The notes under the pieces were generated by a model. It worked only from the letters and a program-made list of their open reading frames with translations, did not search any database and had not been told where the DNA came from. A DNA stretch of 64,000 bases from Actinoplanes sp. NBC_00393. GTDB taxonomy: Bacteria; Actinomycetota; Actinomycetes; Mycobacteriales; Micromonosporaceae. Positions 53,823-61,128 of this stretch are shown in pieces. The stretch spans positions 1,206,501 through 1,270,500 of the forward strand of contig NZ_CP107942.1 in NCBI RefSeq assembly GCF_036053395.1, in the 5' to 3' direction. Position 1 is the first letter of the stretch, and the number at the start of each line of letters is the position of its first letter. The translations under genes were made by a program, and so were the position numbers.

Positions 53823-53864
53823 CGGACCGGCCGGCCTCGCGGCGCCGAGCGCACGACCGGTCCG
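53823..53864 (+). terminator. Possible terminator after the NACHT gene
   Basis: CGGACCGG pairs with CCGGTCCG over eight bases around a long 26-base loop. Convergent genes flank it. The long loop lowers confidence. Confidence 0.4.
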
Positions 53865-53879
53865 TTGGGCCTTTGACCC

Positions 53880-54473
53880 CTACGGCGTGTAGGGAGTCGC
53901 CGCGTTGATCGACCATGTCTGGCCGCTGGGGTTGCCGAAGCAACTCTTCACCAGGATGCGGTGAGTTGTTGAGTGCTGATCCAGGCATTCGTCCTTGCCC
54001 TCGTGCAGCCACGAGCCGATGTTCTTCAATATGTACCGCTTGGTCGCGCCGTTGTAGAACGCCTCCCACTGCAGGTACTTGTTGGCCGTCCAATTGCAGT
54101 TGCTGAGGAAGGCCTGCTCGGTGGCGGCATCATGGACGAGGCAGGAGCCGGGGCTGCCCTGGCTCTCCAGCACCCACAGCTTGCCCGTGTGGGTGCCGGG
54201 GAACGCCTCCTCCGCCTTCTCGTGCACCCACCACTTGGCGTACTGGTTGTTCGGGTTGCTGCAGGCCGCGGCGTAGACGTTGCGGCCCCGATCGGCGGGC
54301 GTCCATACGCAATTGCCGCTCCAGAGGGCGCCGATGGCGCGGCTGTACCGGCCGACCACGGCCTGCGCCGGGGTCACCACCGCGGTGAGCGCGACGGTGA
54401 CGCCGACCAGGACAGCGGCAAGGAGCCGGAACGCAGCACGACGCCGGCCCAGCGTGATGTTCATGGATGACAT
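53880..54473 (-). CDS. Secreted ricin-type lectin-like protein
   Basis: Extracellular protein of 197 residues. A signal peptide (FRLLAAVLVGVTVALTAVVTPAQA) precedes a beta-trefoil-like domain with QxW-like repeats: SNPNNQYAKWWVHEK, NWTANKYLQWEAFYN, NPSGQTWSI. Six or more Cys give disulphides. Such domains bind carbohydrate, so a role in polysaccharide binding is likely. It lies downstream of, and on the same strand as, the sugar dehydrogenase but with a 58-base gap; a separate unit is likely. ATG at 54473 or 54464. Confidence 0.72.
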   Translation of the reverse strand: MSSMNITLGRRRAAFRLLAAVLVGVTVALTAVVTPAQAVVGRYSRAIGALWSGNCVWTPADRGRNVYAAACSNPNNQYAKWWVHEKAEEAFPGTHTGKLWVLESQGSPGSCLVHDAATEQAFLSNCNWTANKYLQWEAFYNGATKRYILKNIGSWLHEGKDECLDQHSTTHRILVKSCFGNPSGQTWSINAATPYTP

Positions 54474-54531
54474 CGCAGCATCATCACGTCCACAGTGGTC
54501 GGTCGCAAGGAGCCACTCAGTGCTGCGGTGA

Positions 54532-55536
54532 TCATTTCCGGGGGGCGGCGAGGATCTTCGGGCCCGGGCCGGCGCCCGGTGGCCGGTTCCCGGCCAAGGC
54601 GTCGGCGATGCCTTCCAGACTGACGGTTGCGGCGACCAGGGGGCGGGGGTTCACAGCGCCTGATGCGTACGCGGAGACGGCGTCTGCCAGTCCGGCGGAG
54701 GCGCCCAGGATGCCGACTGCGGTGACGTCCTTGAGCACGATGTCGCGGGTGTCGACGGTGCTCGGGGTGCCGGACAGGCCGATCCAGACGACTCGGCGGC
54801 CCGGCTCGACCAGCTGGACCGCCAGGTCGGGCAACTCCGGGGCGTTGGAGGCGTCGATCACGGCGTCCCACGCCAGGGCGGGCAAGGTGTCGCGGGTCCA
54901 GGACTGGGTGAAGCCCAGCTCGCGGGCGAAGTCCAGGTGCTGGCCGAGCAGGTGCACCTCGATGCCGCGGGCTCGGGCGATCATCGCGGCGAGCAGGCCG
55001 ATGGTGCCGGTGCCGAGGATCAGCAGGCGCTCGCCGGGGTCGACGGCGGCTGCGGTCACGCTGCGCTGGGCGTTGCCGCCCGGTTCGACGAGGGCGCCGA
55101 CTGTGGCGTCAACGGTGTCGGGTAGCTCGTACAGATAAGGGGCTGGGAAGGCCAACTGCTCGGCCAGCGCGCCCGGCAGGCCGTCGCGGATGCCCAGCTC
55201 GCGCATGCCGTCGCAGACGTGGTGGCGGCCGCCGCGGCAGCGATGGCAGCTGCCGCAGGCGATCATGGTGTCGCCGGTGACGCGCTTGCCGAGCCAGGAT
55301 TCGTCGACGCCGGCGCCGACGGCGGTCACCCGGCCGGACCATTCGTGGCCGGGGCGCAGCGGGTAGGACGACACCCCGGAGTGCAGGTAGCTCATCTCGC
55401 CGGTGAACAGCTCGACGTCGGTGCCGCAGATGCCGGCGCGTTCCACGTCGACGATGACCTGCCCGGCCGCGGCGACGGGGGCCGGCACGTCGAGGACCTC
55501 GGCTTTGCCGGGACCGGTGAAGACCAGGGCGCGCAT
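54532..55536 (-). CDS. Zinc-dependent alcohol/sugar dehydrogenase (MDR)
   Basis: Medium-chain dehydrogenase of 334 residues. C37 and the GHEW block (H64, E65) form the catalytic zinc site. C94, C97, C100 and C108 form the structural zinc lobe (ACGSCHRCRGGRHHVC). The Rossmann motif is LILGTGTIGLLAAM. The gene is second in the unit with the SMP-30 lactonase and overlaps it in ATGA at 55533-55536. With the opposite dehydratase this suggests oxidation of an aldose to a lactone. The precise sugar is not readable. Confidence 0.87.
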   Translation of the reverse strand: MRALVFTGPGKAEVLDVPAPVAAAGQVIVDVERAGICGTDVELFTGEMSYLHSGVSSYPLRPGHEWSGRVTAVGAGVDESWLGKRVTGDTMIACGSCHRCRGGRHHVCDGMRELGIRDGLPGALAEQLAFPAPYLYELPDTVDATVGALVEPGGNAQRSVTAAAVDPGERLLILGTGTIGLLAAMIARARGIEVHLLGQHLDFARELGFTQSWTRDTLPALAWDAVIDASNAPELPDLAVQLVEPGRRVVWIGLSGTPSTVDTRDIVLKDVTAVGILGASAGLADAVSAYASGAVNPRPLVAATVSLEGIADALAGNRPPGAGPGPKILAAPRK

Positions 55537-56387
55537 CAGAGAACCGGATTCCAGTACGGGGTGGGCAGGCCGGTCGCGCCGACCCGGGCGGTGAACAGCC
55601 GGCCCGAGTCGGGGTACGCCTCCTGGTCGCTCGCGGACAGGTGCTGGGTGGCGGTGGTGATCACCAGGACGTCCAGGTCGGGGCCGGCGAAGGCGACGCT
55701 GGAGGTGTGCGGGGCGTTGACCTCGACGATGCCGAGCAGATCGCCGATGGGGGAGCGGTGTTCGACCCGGCTGCCGCCCCACACGGCGAGCCACAGGTCA
55801 CCGGCGCTGTCCACGCAGAGGCCGTCGGGGTAGCCGTCGGCGACCGTGAACAGCTGCCGGCGCGGACCGTCGGGGTAGTCGCGGACGAAGACGGTGCTGG
55901 TCATCGTGTCGACGCTGTAGAAGCGGCCGCCGTCAGGACTCCAAGCCAGGCCGTTGGACAGGGTCAGGTCGTCGTCGATCGTGGTGCAGGCGCCGTTCTC
56001 GTAGCGGACCAGCACCTCCCGGTCGCCGCCGAGACTGCCGACCAGGAACCGGCCGGCCGGGTCCACGGCGCCGTCGTTGAGCCGGCCGGGGCGGCCTTCG
56101 GGCAGGACGCGCGCGAGATGCGTACGCGTGCCGTCCAAATGCACGTGGGTGAGTGAGCCGCGTTCGGCGACCAGCAGATCGCCGGCCTCGGCGACGGCGA
56201 CCGCGCCGGTGCTCTCCTCGAACGAGATCCGGTCGGTGTGCCGGATCAACCCGGTCGACACGTCGAGGGCGCCGAAGTGCACGTCACCGGCCTCGACGTC
56301 GACCCAGAGCAGCCGCTGCCGGACGGCGTCCCAGACCGGGCCCTCGCCGAGGAAGTAGCTGTCGTCGCTGGCCGCGCGGGCTCTCAT
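55536..56387 (-). CDS. SMP-30/gluconolactonase-family sugar lactonase
   Basis: Six-bladed beta-propeller of 283 residues that should hydrolyse the lactone made by the neighbouring dehydrogenase. Metal-site blocks are present: the Glu in LGEGPVWDAVRQRL, RLNDGAVDPAGRF, TLSNGLAWSPDGG, and DGYPDGLCVDSAGDLW. First gene of the unit. ATG at 56387. Its promoter shares the 66-base region with the opposite dehydratase gene. The long open frame upstream on this strand is the shadow of the dehydratase. Confidence 0.88.
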   Translation of the reverse strand: MRARAASDDSYFLGEGPVWDAVRQRLLWVDVEAGDVHFGALDVSTGLIRHTDRISFEESTGAVAVAEAGDLLVAERGSLTHVHLDGTRTHLARVLPEGRPGRLNDGAVDPAGRFLVGSLGGDREVLVRYENGACTTIDDDLTLSNGLAWSPDGGRFYSVDTMTSTVFVRDYPDGPRRQLFTVADGYPDGLCVDSAGDLWLAVWGGSRVEHRSPIGDLLGIVEVNAPHTSSVAFAGPDLDVLVITTATQHLSASDQEAYPDSGRLFTARVGATGLPTPYWNPVL

Positions 56388-56410
56388 GACTGCCGATCTT
56401 AGTCGCCGCC

Positions 56411-56426
56411 ACTTATGATCCGGATA
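56411..56426. promoter_or_regulatory. Candidate operator TTAT-N7-ATAA in the divergent promoter
   Basis: TTAT and ATAA stand seven bases apart as an inverted repeat, within the 66 bases between the lactonase and dehydratase genes. It is an obvious place for a regulator, but no regulator gene is adjacent and the symmetric part is short. Confidence 0.35.
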
Positions 56427-56453
56427 ACTCCGCCATCGGATCGGAGGTCGACG

Positions 56454-58169
56454 ATGCCCCAGCGGCGCAGCGCCCAGTGGTATGCCGGGGACGACCGCAA
56501 CAGCTACATCCATCGCGCCTGGATGCGCCGGGGGTTGCCGGCCGACGCGTTCGACGGGCGCCCGCACATCGCGATCGCGAACACCGCCTCGGATCTGACA
56601 CCGTGCAACGCCCACTTCGACGAGGTGTCGCGCAGTGTGGCCGCCGGGATTCAGCAGGCCGGTGGGATCGCGCTGAACCTGCCGGTGATGTCGCTGGGCG
56701 AGACCCAGGTCCGGCCGACGGCGATGTTGTGGCGCAATCTGGCTGCGATGGGGATCGAGGAGATGCTGCGGGCCAACCCGATCGACGGGGTGGTGCTGCT
56801 CGGCGGCTGCGACAAGACGATTCCGGCGCTGCTGATGGGTGCCGCCTCGGTGGATCTGCCCGCGGTGGTGGTGCCGGGTGGGCCGATGCTGACGGGCACG
56901 TTCCGGGGTGTGCCGCTGGGCTGCGGGACTGACGTGTGGAAGCTGTCCGAAGAGGTTCGGGCGGGCACGTTGAGCGCGGCCGAGTTCCAGCGGTCGGAGT
57001 CGTCGATGATCCGCAGCCGGGGGCACTGCAACACCATGGGTACGGCTTCGACGATGGGCCTGCTCGCTGAGGTGCTCGGGATGACCCTGCCGGGGGTGGC
57101 GGGCACTCCGGCGCCGGACAGTCGCCTGCTGGAAGCGGCCCATGCGACCGGTGTGCTCGCTGTGGAATTGGCGGAGAAGGACCGCAGGCCGAGTACGGTT
57201 CTGACGCGCGGTTCCTTTCACAATGCGATCGTCGCGCTTGCCGCGCTGGGTGGCTCGACGAACGCGGTGGTGCACCTCCTGGCGATCGCCGGGCGGCTCG
57301 GGGTCGAGCTCACCCAGGACGACTTCGACACGATCGGCGCGGACGTGCCGCTGTTGGTGGATCTGTTGCCGGCCGGCCGGTTCCTGATGGATGACCTGTA
57401 CCGGGCTGGTGGTCTGCATGCTGTGCTCGCGGAGATCCGTGACCTGCTGGACCCGGCGGCGATCACGGTCACCGGCCGGCCGCTTGTCGATCACCTGGAC
57501 GGGGCTCTCGTCTACGACCGTGAGGTGATCCGGCCGCGGGAGGAGCCGTTGTTGCCGCACGCGGGGATCGCGGTGCTTTACGGCAACCTGGCGCCGGACG
57601 GGGCGGTGGTGAAACCGGCGGCCGCCTCACCGCATCTGCTGCGGCACCGGGGCCCGGCCGTGGTGTTCGACTCGGTGGAGGATCTGCACGCCCGGCTGGA
57701 CGACCCGGATCTGGAGGTCACTGCGGACTCGGTGCTGGTGTTGCGCGGGTGCGGGCCGAAGGGATATCCCGGGATGCCGGAGGTGTCCAACATGCCGCTG
57801 CCGGCGAAGTTGCTCGAGCAGGGGGTGCGCGACATGGTTCGCGTCTGCGACGGGCGGATGTCGGGTACGGCGTACGGAACCGTGGTTTTGCATGTGACCC
57901 CGGAGGCCGCCGCCGGCGGCCCGCTCGCCAAGGTCCGCACCGGCGACTTCATCATCCTGGACATCGAGAATCGCCGCCTTGATGTAGACATTCCGGACGC
58001 TGAGTTGGAGGCGCGTGCGCCGGCGCCGGAGACCGTCCAGGCGTACGCGGCGCCGCGCCGCGGCTGGGAGCGCCTATATGTCGACACGGTGGGGCAGGCG
58101 AACACCGGCGCCGACTGCGATTTCCTGCTGGGTTCCAGCGGCGACCGCGTCTCCCGCGAGTCACATTGA
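56454..58169 (+). CDS. IlvD/Edd-family sugar acid dehydratase
   Basis: Iron-sulphur dehydratase of 571 residues that removes water from an aldonate to give a 2-keto-3-deoxy sugar acid. Cluster ligand candidates are C51 (LTPCN), C119 (GGCDKT) and C192 (GHCNTMGTAS). The sequence resembles L-arabinonate, D-xylonate or similar dehydratases rather than IlvD itself. The start is ATG 56454, after GGAGG at 56442-56446. It is divergent from the lactonase and dehydrogenase, giving a compact oxidative sugar pathway. No aldolase for the keto-deoxy acid is in the window. Confidence 0.88.
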   Translation: MPQRRSAQWYAGDDRNSYIHRAWMRRGLPADAFDGRPHIAIANTASDLTPCNAHFDEVSRSVAAGIQQAGGIALNLPVMSLGETQVRPTAMLWRNLAAMGIEEMLRANPIDGVVLLGGCDKTIPALLMGAASVDLPAVVVPGGPMLTGTFRGVPLGCGTDVWKLSEEVRAGTLSAAEFQRSESSMIRSRGHCNTMGTASTMGLLAEVLGMTLPGVAGTPAPDSRLLEAAHATGVLAVELAEKDRRPSTVLTRGSFHNAIVALAALGGSTNAVVHLLAIAGRLGVELTQDDFDTIGADVPLLVDLLPAGRFLMDDLYRAGGLHAVLAEIRDLLDPAAITVTGRPLVDHLDGALVYDREVIRPREEPLLPHAGIAVLYGNLAPDGAVVKPAAASPHLLRHRGPAVVFDSVEDLHARLDDPDLEVTADSVLVLRGCGPKGYPGMPEVSNMPLPAKLLEQGVRDMVRVCDGRMSGTAYGTVVLHVTPEAAAGGPLAKVRTGDFIILDIENRRLDVDIPDAELEARAPAPETVQAYAAPRRGWERLYVDTVGQANTGADCDFLLGSSGDRVSRESH

Positions 58170-58208
58170 CGAGCCCGTAGCGTCAAGATTCGTCTCGAGT
58201 AGCGCAAC

Positions 58209-58223
58209 CGAACGCGGCGTTCG
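58209..58223 (+). terminator. Small hairpin after the dehydratase gene
   Basis: CGAACG pairs with CGTTCG around CGG. It is short and lies 39 bases after the stop, so it is only a weak terminator candidate. Confidence 0.35.
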
Positions 58224-58246
58224 CTCGTCTTGCTGCTCATGAAACG

Positions 58247-58512
58247 GACGAAGGCAGGCGACCCTGGTCCGGGTTTACGCCGCGTGGGCGAGGATCAAGA
58301 GCAAGGACCCTTATGCGTACGCCCGTGCGGTGCTCACCAATCTGGTCACCGACGAGTGGCGCCGCCCCATGCGGGAGTACGCGACCGAAACCATGCCGGA
58401 ACAGCCCACCGCGCATGACGTCGCCGACGTCGTGGCGAAACGGCGCTGGCTGATCGGCGCGTGGCAGGCGCTGTCGCCCCGGGAACGGGCGGTGGTGGTG
58501 CTGCGGACTTCG
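58247..58512 (+). pseudogene. Doubly truncated ECF sigma factor (SigE-like)
   Basis: The frame reads ATLVRVYAAWARIKSKDPYAYARAVL and then DEWRRPMREYATE, and ends QALSPRERAVVVLR. This is the middle of a SigE-type ECF sigma factor. The N-terminus (first 45 or so residues of region 2) is absent, as a stop stands just upstream in frame. The sequence after VVVLR turns to TSTRYLWTWPT and stops at 58542, so the DNA-binding helix-turn-helix of region 4 is gone too. The downstream gene appears to have been joined at the same break. Confidence 0.72.
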
Positions 58513-58541
58513 ACCCGGTACCTCTGGACCTGGCCCACGTG

Positions 58542-59210
58542 ATGAACGCCGGTGGCCGAATGCGCCGTCGCCGTCAGCTCGCCGTCGGCGGGGCGTCCGC
58601 GCTCACGGTGGCGGCCCTGCTGTTCGGCGGCAGCCAGCTGGCCGACCCGCAGCGCGCGCCCGGCGGGATCCCGGCCGCCGGGCAGTCCACGCCGGTCGGC
58701 GGCCCATCGGCACCGATGCCGTCGGACGGTTACTCCTCGGCCCCCGGCATCCTCGGCACGGTCGTCGAGACGGGCAACAAGGTCGACGGCCGGCAATGGA
58801 TTCTGTACGTCGAGACCACCGACCCGGACGATCTGAACAGCACTCTCACGCTGGTGCTCGGGCACACGAAGACCCGCACCATCGACGACTTCGACATCGA
58901 GATCGTCGGCAGCGACCCCGGCGCCGGCCGGATGAAGCCGGGCTTCCACGCGGTCGAGGCTGGGCGGCTGCTCGACGGCCGTACCACGCCGACGTTTGGC
59001 TATCACGTCGGCGACGCTGCCAGGATCACCGCCCGCAACACCGCTACCGGCAATATCGTCGAGGCGCACCGCACGCCGTGGAGCGGCTTCGAAAAGGCGG
59101 ACAAGATGCAGATCTTCTGGTTCGACTTCGCCCAGGGCCAGGCGCCGGCGACGCTGACCGATCTGACCGCGTACGACAGGAACGGCGCCGAACTGCCCGC
59201 TGGCAGCTGA
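58542..59210 (+). CDS. Truncated membrane protein, formerly beside the sigma factor
   Basis: The frame includes DFDPVPLDLAHVMNAGG before the ATG at 58542, typical of the start of proteins encoded after SigE-type sigma factors. The original N-terminus is missing at the junction. From 58542 the product would be 222 residues: RMRRRRQLAVGG, a transmembrane helix (SALTVAALLFGGSQLA), then an external beta-rich domain (WILYVETTDPDDLNSTL). The sigma remnant's stop and this ATG overlap (TGATG), so coupling may persist. It may still be made, but control by the lost sigma factor is not possible here. Confidence 0.6.
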   Translation: MNAGGRMRRRRQLAVGGASALTVAALLFGGSQLADPQRAPGGIPAAGQSTPVGGPSAPMPSDGYSSAPGILGTVVETGNKVDGRQWILYVETTDPDDLNSTLTLVLGHTKTRTIDDFDIEIVGSDPGAGRMKPGFHAVEAGRLLDGRTTPTFGYHVGDAARITARNTATGNIVEAHRTPWSGFEKADKMQIFWFDFAQGQAPATLTDLTAYDRNGAELPAGS

Positions 59211-59460
59211 CGCGGTTGATCCTCCGCGGTGGTTAGGCGCCCCTGCCGTTGCTCATCCGTCCTGCCCCATCTCCTATCTACTCACCGCACGTGGCCGATC
59301 TGCGGGCATGGCAGTAGTCGCTCAGCGCCGAACGGAAATCGACAGGCTCGAGCGCGCCTTGCTTGGGCAGCGGCCGTAGCGCCTCGGCCGCGGGACGCCG
59401 GCCGTCACTGAATGGCATTCGAAGAGGCCCGCATCGGTCAGATTCGGCCGGGCTCGCCAC
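59211..59460. other. Intergenic stretch
   Basis: About 250 bases between two convergent genes, with no supported gene and no strong hairpin. Open frames across it lack any ribosome site or recognisable content. Confidence 0.45.
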
Positions 59461-60120
59461 TCAGATCGAGGGCTGACTCCGCAGCCGGTCGGCCAGGGCG
59501 AGGACTTCGTAGAGGTTCGGCACCTCGTGGGCCGGCACGGTCGGCAAGCAGGTCCTGTTTCTCAGGTCGTCGAACCGGACGAGGGCGTCGGCGGCCCACA
59601 CTCGCCCGATCGAGGCCCACTCGGCGGTGCGGCGCCCGACCGTGACGCTGGTGGCGTCGAAGGCGATGTCGCCGAAGGCCAGCCGCTCGCCGGCCCGGAT
59701 CCGGGCCGCGTCGGCGGGGAACCGGGCGTTGGTGACCCGGCTCTGAATCTCCGGCCCCCACTTCTGCGCCTCGGTGAACATCGGCCCGCGAACGACCTCA
59801 CGCGCACCCAGCCGCCGCAGGGTCCGACCGAGAACGCTGTGGTTGCCGATCCCGATCGTCAGCGCCCGGCCGTCGGTGTCGATGAGCGTGTAGGCCGCCT
59901 CCACCAGAAGCCCGTTGACCGAGATGAGGTTCTGCAGTACCGAGGTGGTCGCGTAGTGGTAGATGCGCGGCGGCTCGGCCGGCGCGGTGACGGCCAGCCC
60001 GTCGGCGAACAGCTCCAGCCGGGAGTCACGCCAGCGGCGGCCGAACATCGACTTCTTCGGTAGCGCAGTCAGCACCAGCGCGCCCAGCTCGGCGGTGCGA
60101 TCGTCCACTGCGGCCTCCAC
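59461..60120 (-). CDS. Unrecognised cytoplasmic protein
   Basis: Protein of 219 residues without signal peptide or transmembrane helix. I do not recognise a family. It begins with about 70 residues that look like a compact beta domain (LELFADGLAVTAPAEPPRIYHYATT), then VLQNLISVNGLLVEAAYTLIDTDGRALTIGIGN and a second beta-rich part (LAFGDIAFDATSVTVGRRTAEW). The repeated 'supply a value, apply a format' look suggests a PH-like or similar fold twice over. Start at 60120. Its neighbours give no clue. Confidence 0.6.
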   Translation of the reverse strand: MEAAVDDRTAELGALVLTALPKKSMFGRRWRDSRLELFADGLAVTAPAEPPRIYHYATTSVLQNLISVNGLLVEAAYTLIDTDGRALTIGIGNHSVLGRTLRRLGAREVVRGPMFTEAQKWGPEIQSRVTNARFPADAARIRAGERLAFGDIAFDATSVTVGRRTAEWASIGRVWAADALVRFDDLRNRTCLPTVPAHEVPNLYEVLALADRLRSQPSI

Positions 60121-60340
60121 GTGTTCACGGTTGTCGATCAGCGGTGATCGTACGCCGGTCTGTGTCGGCCACTGTCAGTGACGCAGTTCGAGGATCTGCG
60201 CAACAGGCCCGGCCAGAGCCGGTGACCGTGCGTGGGCAAGTCGGCTCAGATGCAGGAAGCCAGTCAGACCCAACGAATACACGCACGGACACCAGACCAC
60301 TGCCCAGCACCGTCAGGCTGCGGCAGCGATCCTCGCGCAG

Positions 60341-60958
60341 TCAGCCCAGGATCGCTCGGATGACTGCAGTGTTCCCGTCCAGTTCCAGCAGGTGTACGAC
60401 GTACCCTCCCGGCTCGGGTTCGTCTCCGGGTTGGTCGCATCCGACTCGCCCGCCGCCGTCGGCGTGTACCGCCACACTGCACCCGGGCCCTGCCATGAAG
60501 CCGCCACCGCCGCCCAAGCCGTTGGGCTTGGTCAGTCGGACACTGACACCGCCATTCTCCGTGTAGGCCGACACCGTCCACCTGGCGAGTGGGAATTTGA
60601 CCGAGCCGGAGAAAGACACTTTGCAGTCACCGTCGGCACACTTCGTGTACTTCGTGCCGCCCCCGCTTGGCGCTTTCGTCTTCTGCGGCGCTTTGGGTTT
60701 CTGTGACGCTTTGGGCTTGCGTGACGCATCCGCCTCCCCTGACTCGGCCACGGTGGAGGAGGACGCGGACGGTTCGACGTCACGAGAACTTGGGGTGGAA
60801 ACTGCGCGGGAGGCGACCGCCGCAGCGGCGGCGTCGGGGCTCGACGGCGTGGTATCGGAGGACGATTCCGCCTTGGAGTTGCAGCCGGCCACGGCCAAGA
60901 GCAGCAGTAGCACCCCGATCGCTGTGCGTTTTGTGAAGGAAAGTCGGCAATGCTGCAT
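60341..60958 (-). CDS. Lipoprotein with Lys/Pro-rich spacer
   Basis: Lipid-anchored exported protein of 205 residues. The signal peptide ends in the lipobox LAVAGC (C26). A Ser/Ala-rich stretch and three KPKA-type repeats (KPKASQKPKAPQKTKAP) form a long spacer. The C-terminal 100 residues are a compact domain with four Cys (KYTKCADGDCKVSFSGSVKFP; AGPGCSVAVHADGGGRVGCDQPG). Function unknown. It is divergent from the beta-helix protein gene. Confidence 0.75.
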   Translation of the reverse strand: MQHCRLSFTKRTAIGVLLLLLAVAGCNSKAESSSDTTPSSPDAAAAAVASRAVSTPSSRDVEPSASSSTVAESGEADASRKPKASQKPKAPQKTKAPSGGGTKYTKCADGDCKVSFSGSVKFPLARWTVSAYTENGGVSVRLTKPNGLGGGGGFMAGPGCSVAVHADGGGRVGCDQPGDEPEPGGYVVHLLELDGNTAVIRAILG

Positions 60959-61128
60959 GCGCGGAGTCTAACGACCCGATCTTGCCCGAGCCGGTCGAGT
61001 AGTTCCACGGCCTTCCCCCGGCCGACCGACGTTCAGGTCGGCGAATATTGATCAAAAGGACGATCAGCATCGGGTCACGAGGCACTTTAGGATCAACCGT
61101 CCTTGTGATCATCGGGGGGAGTTTTGTC

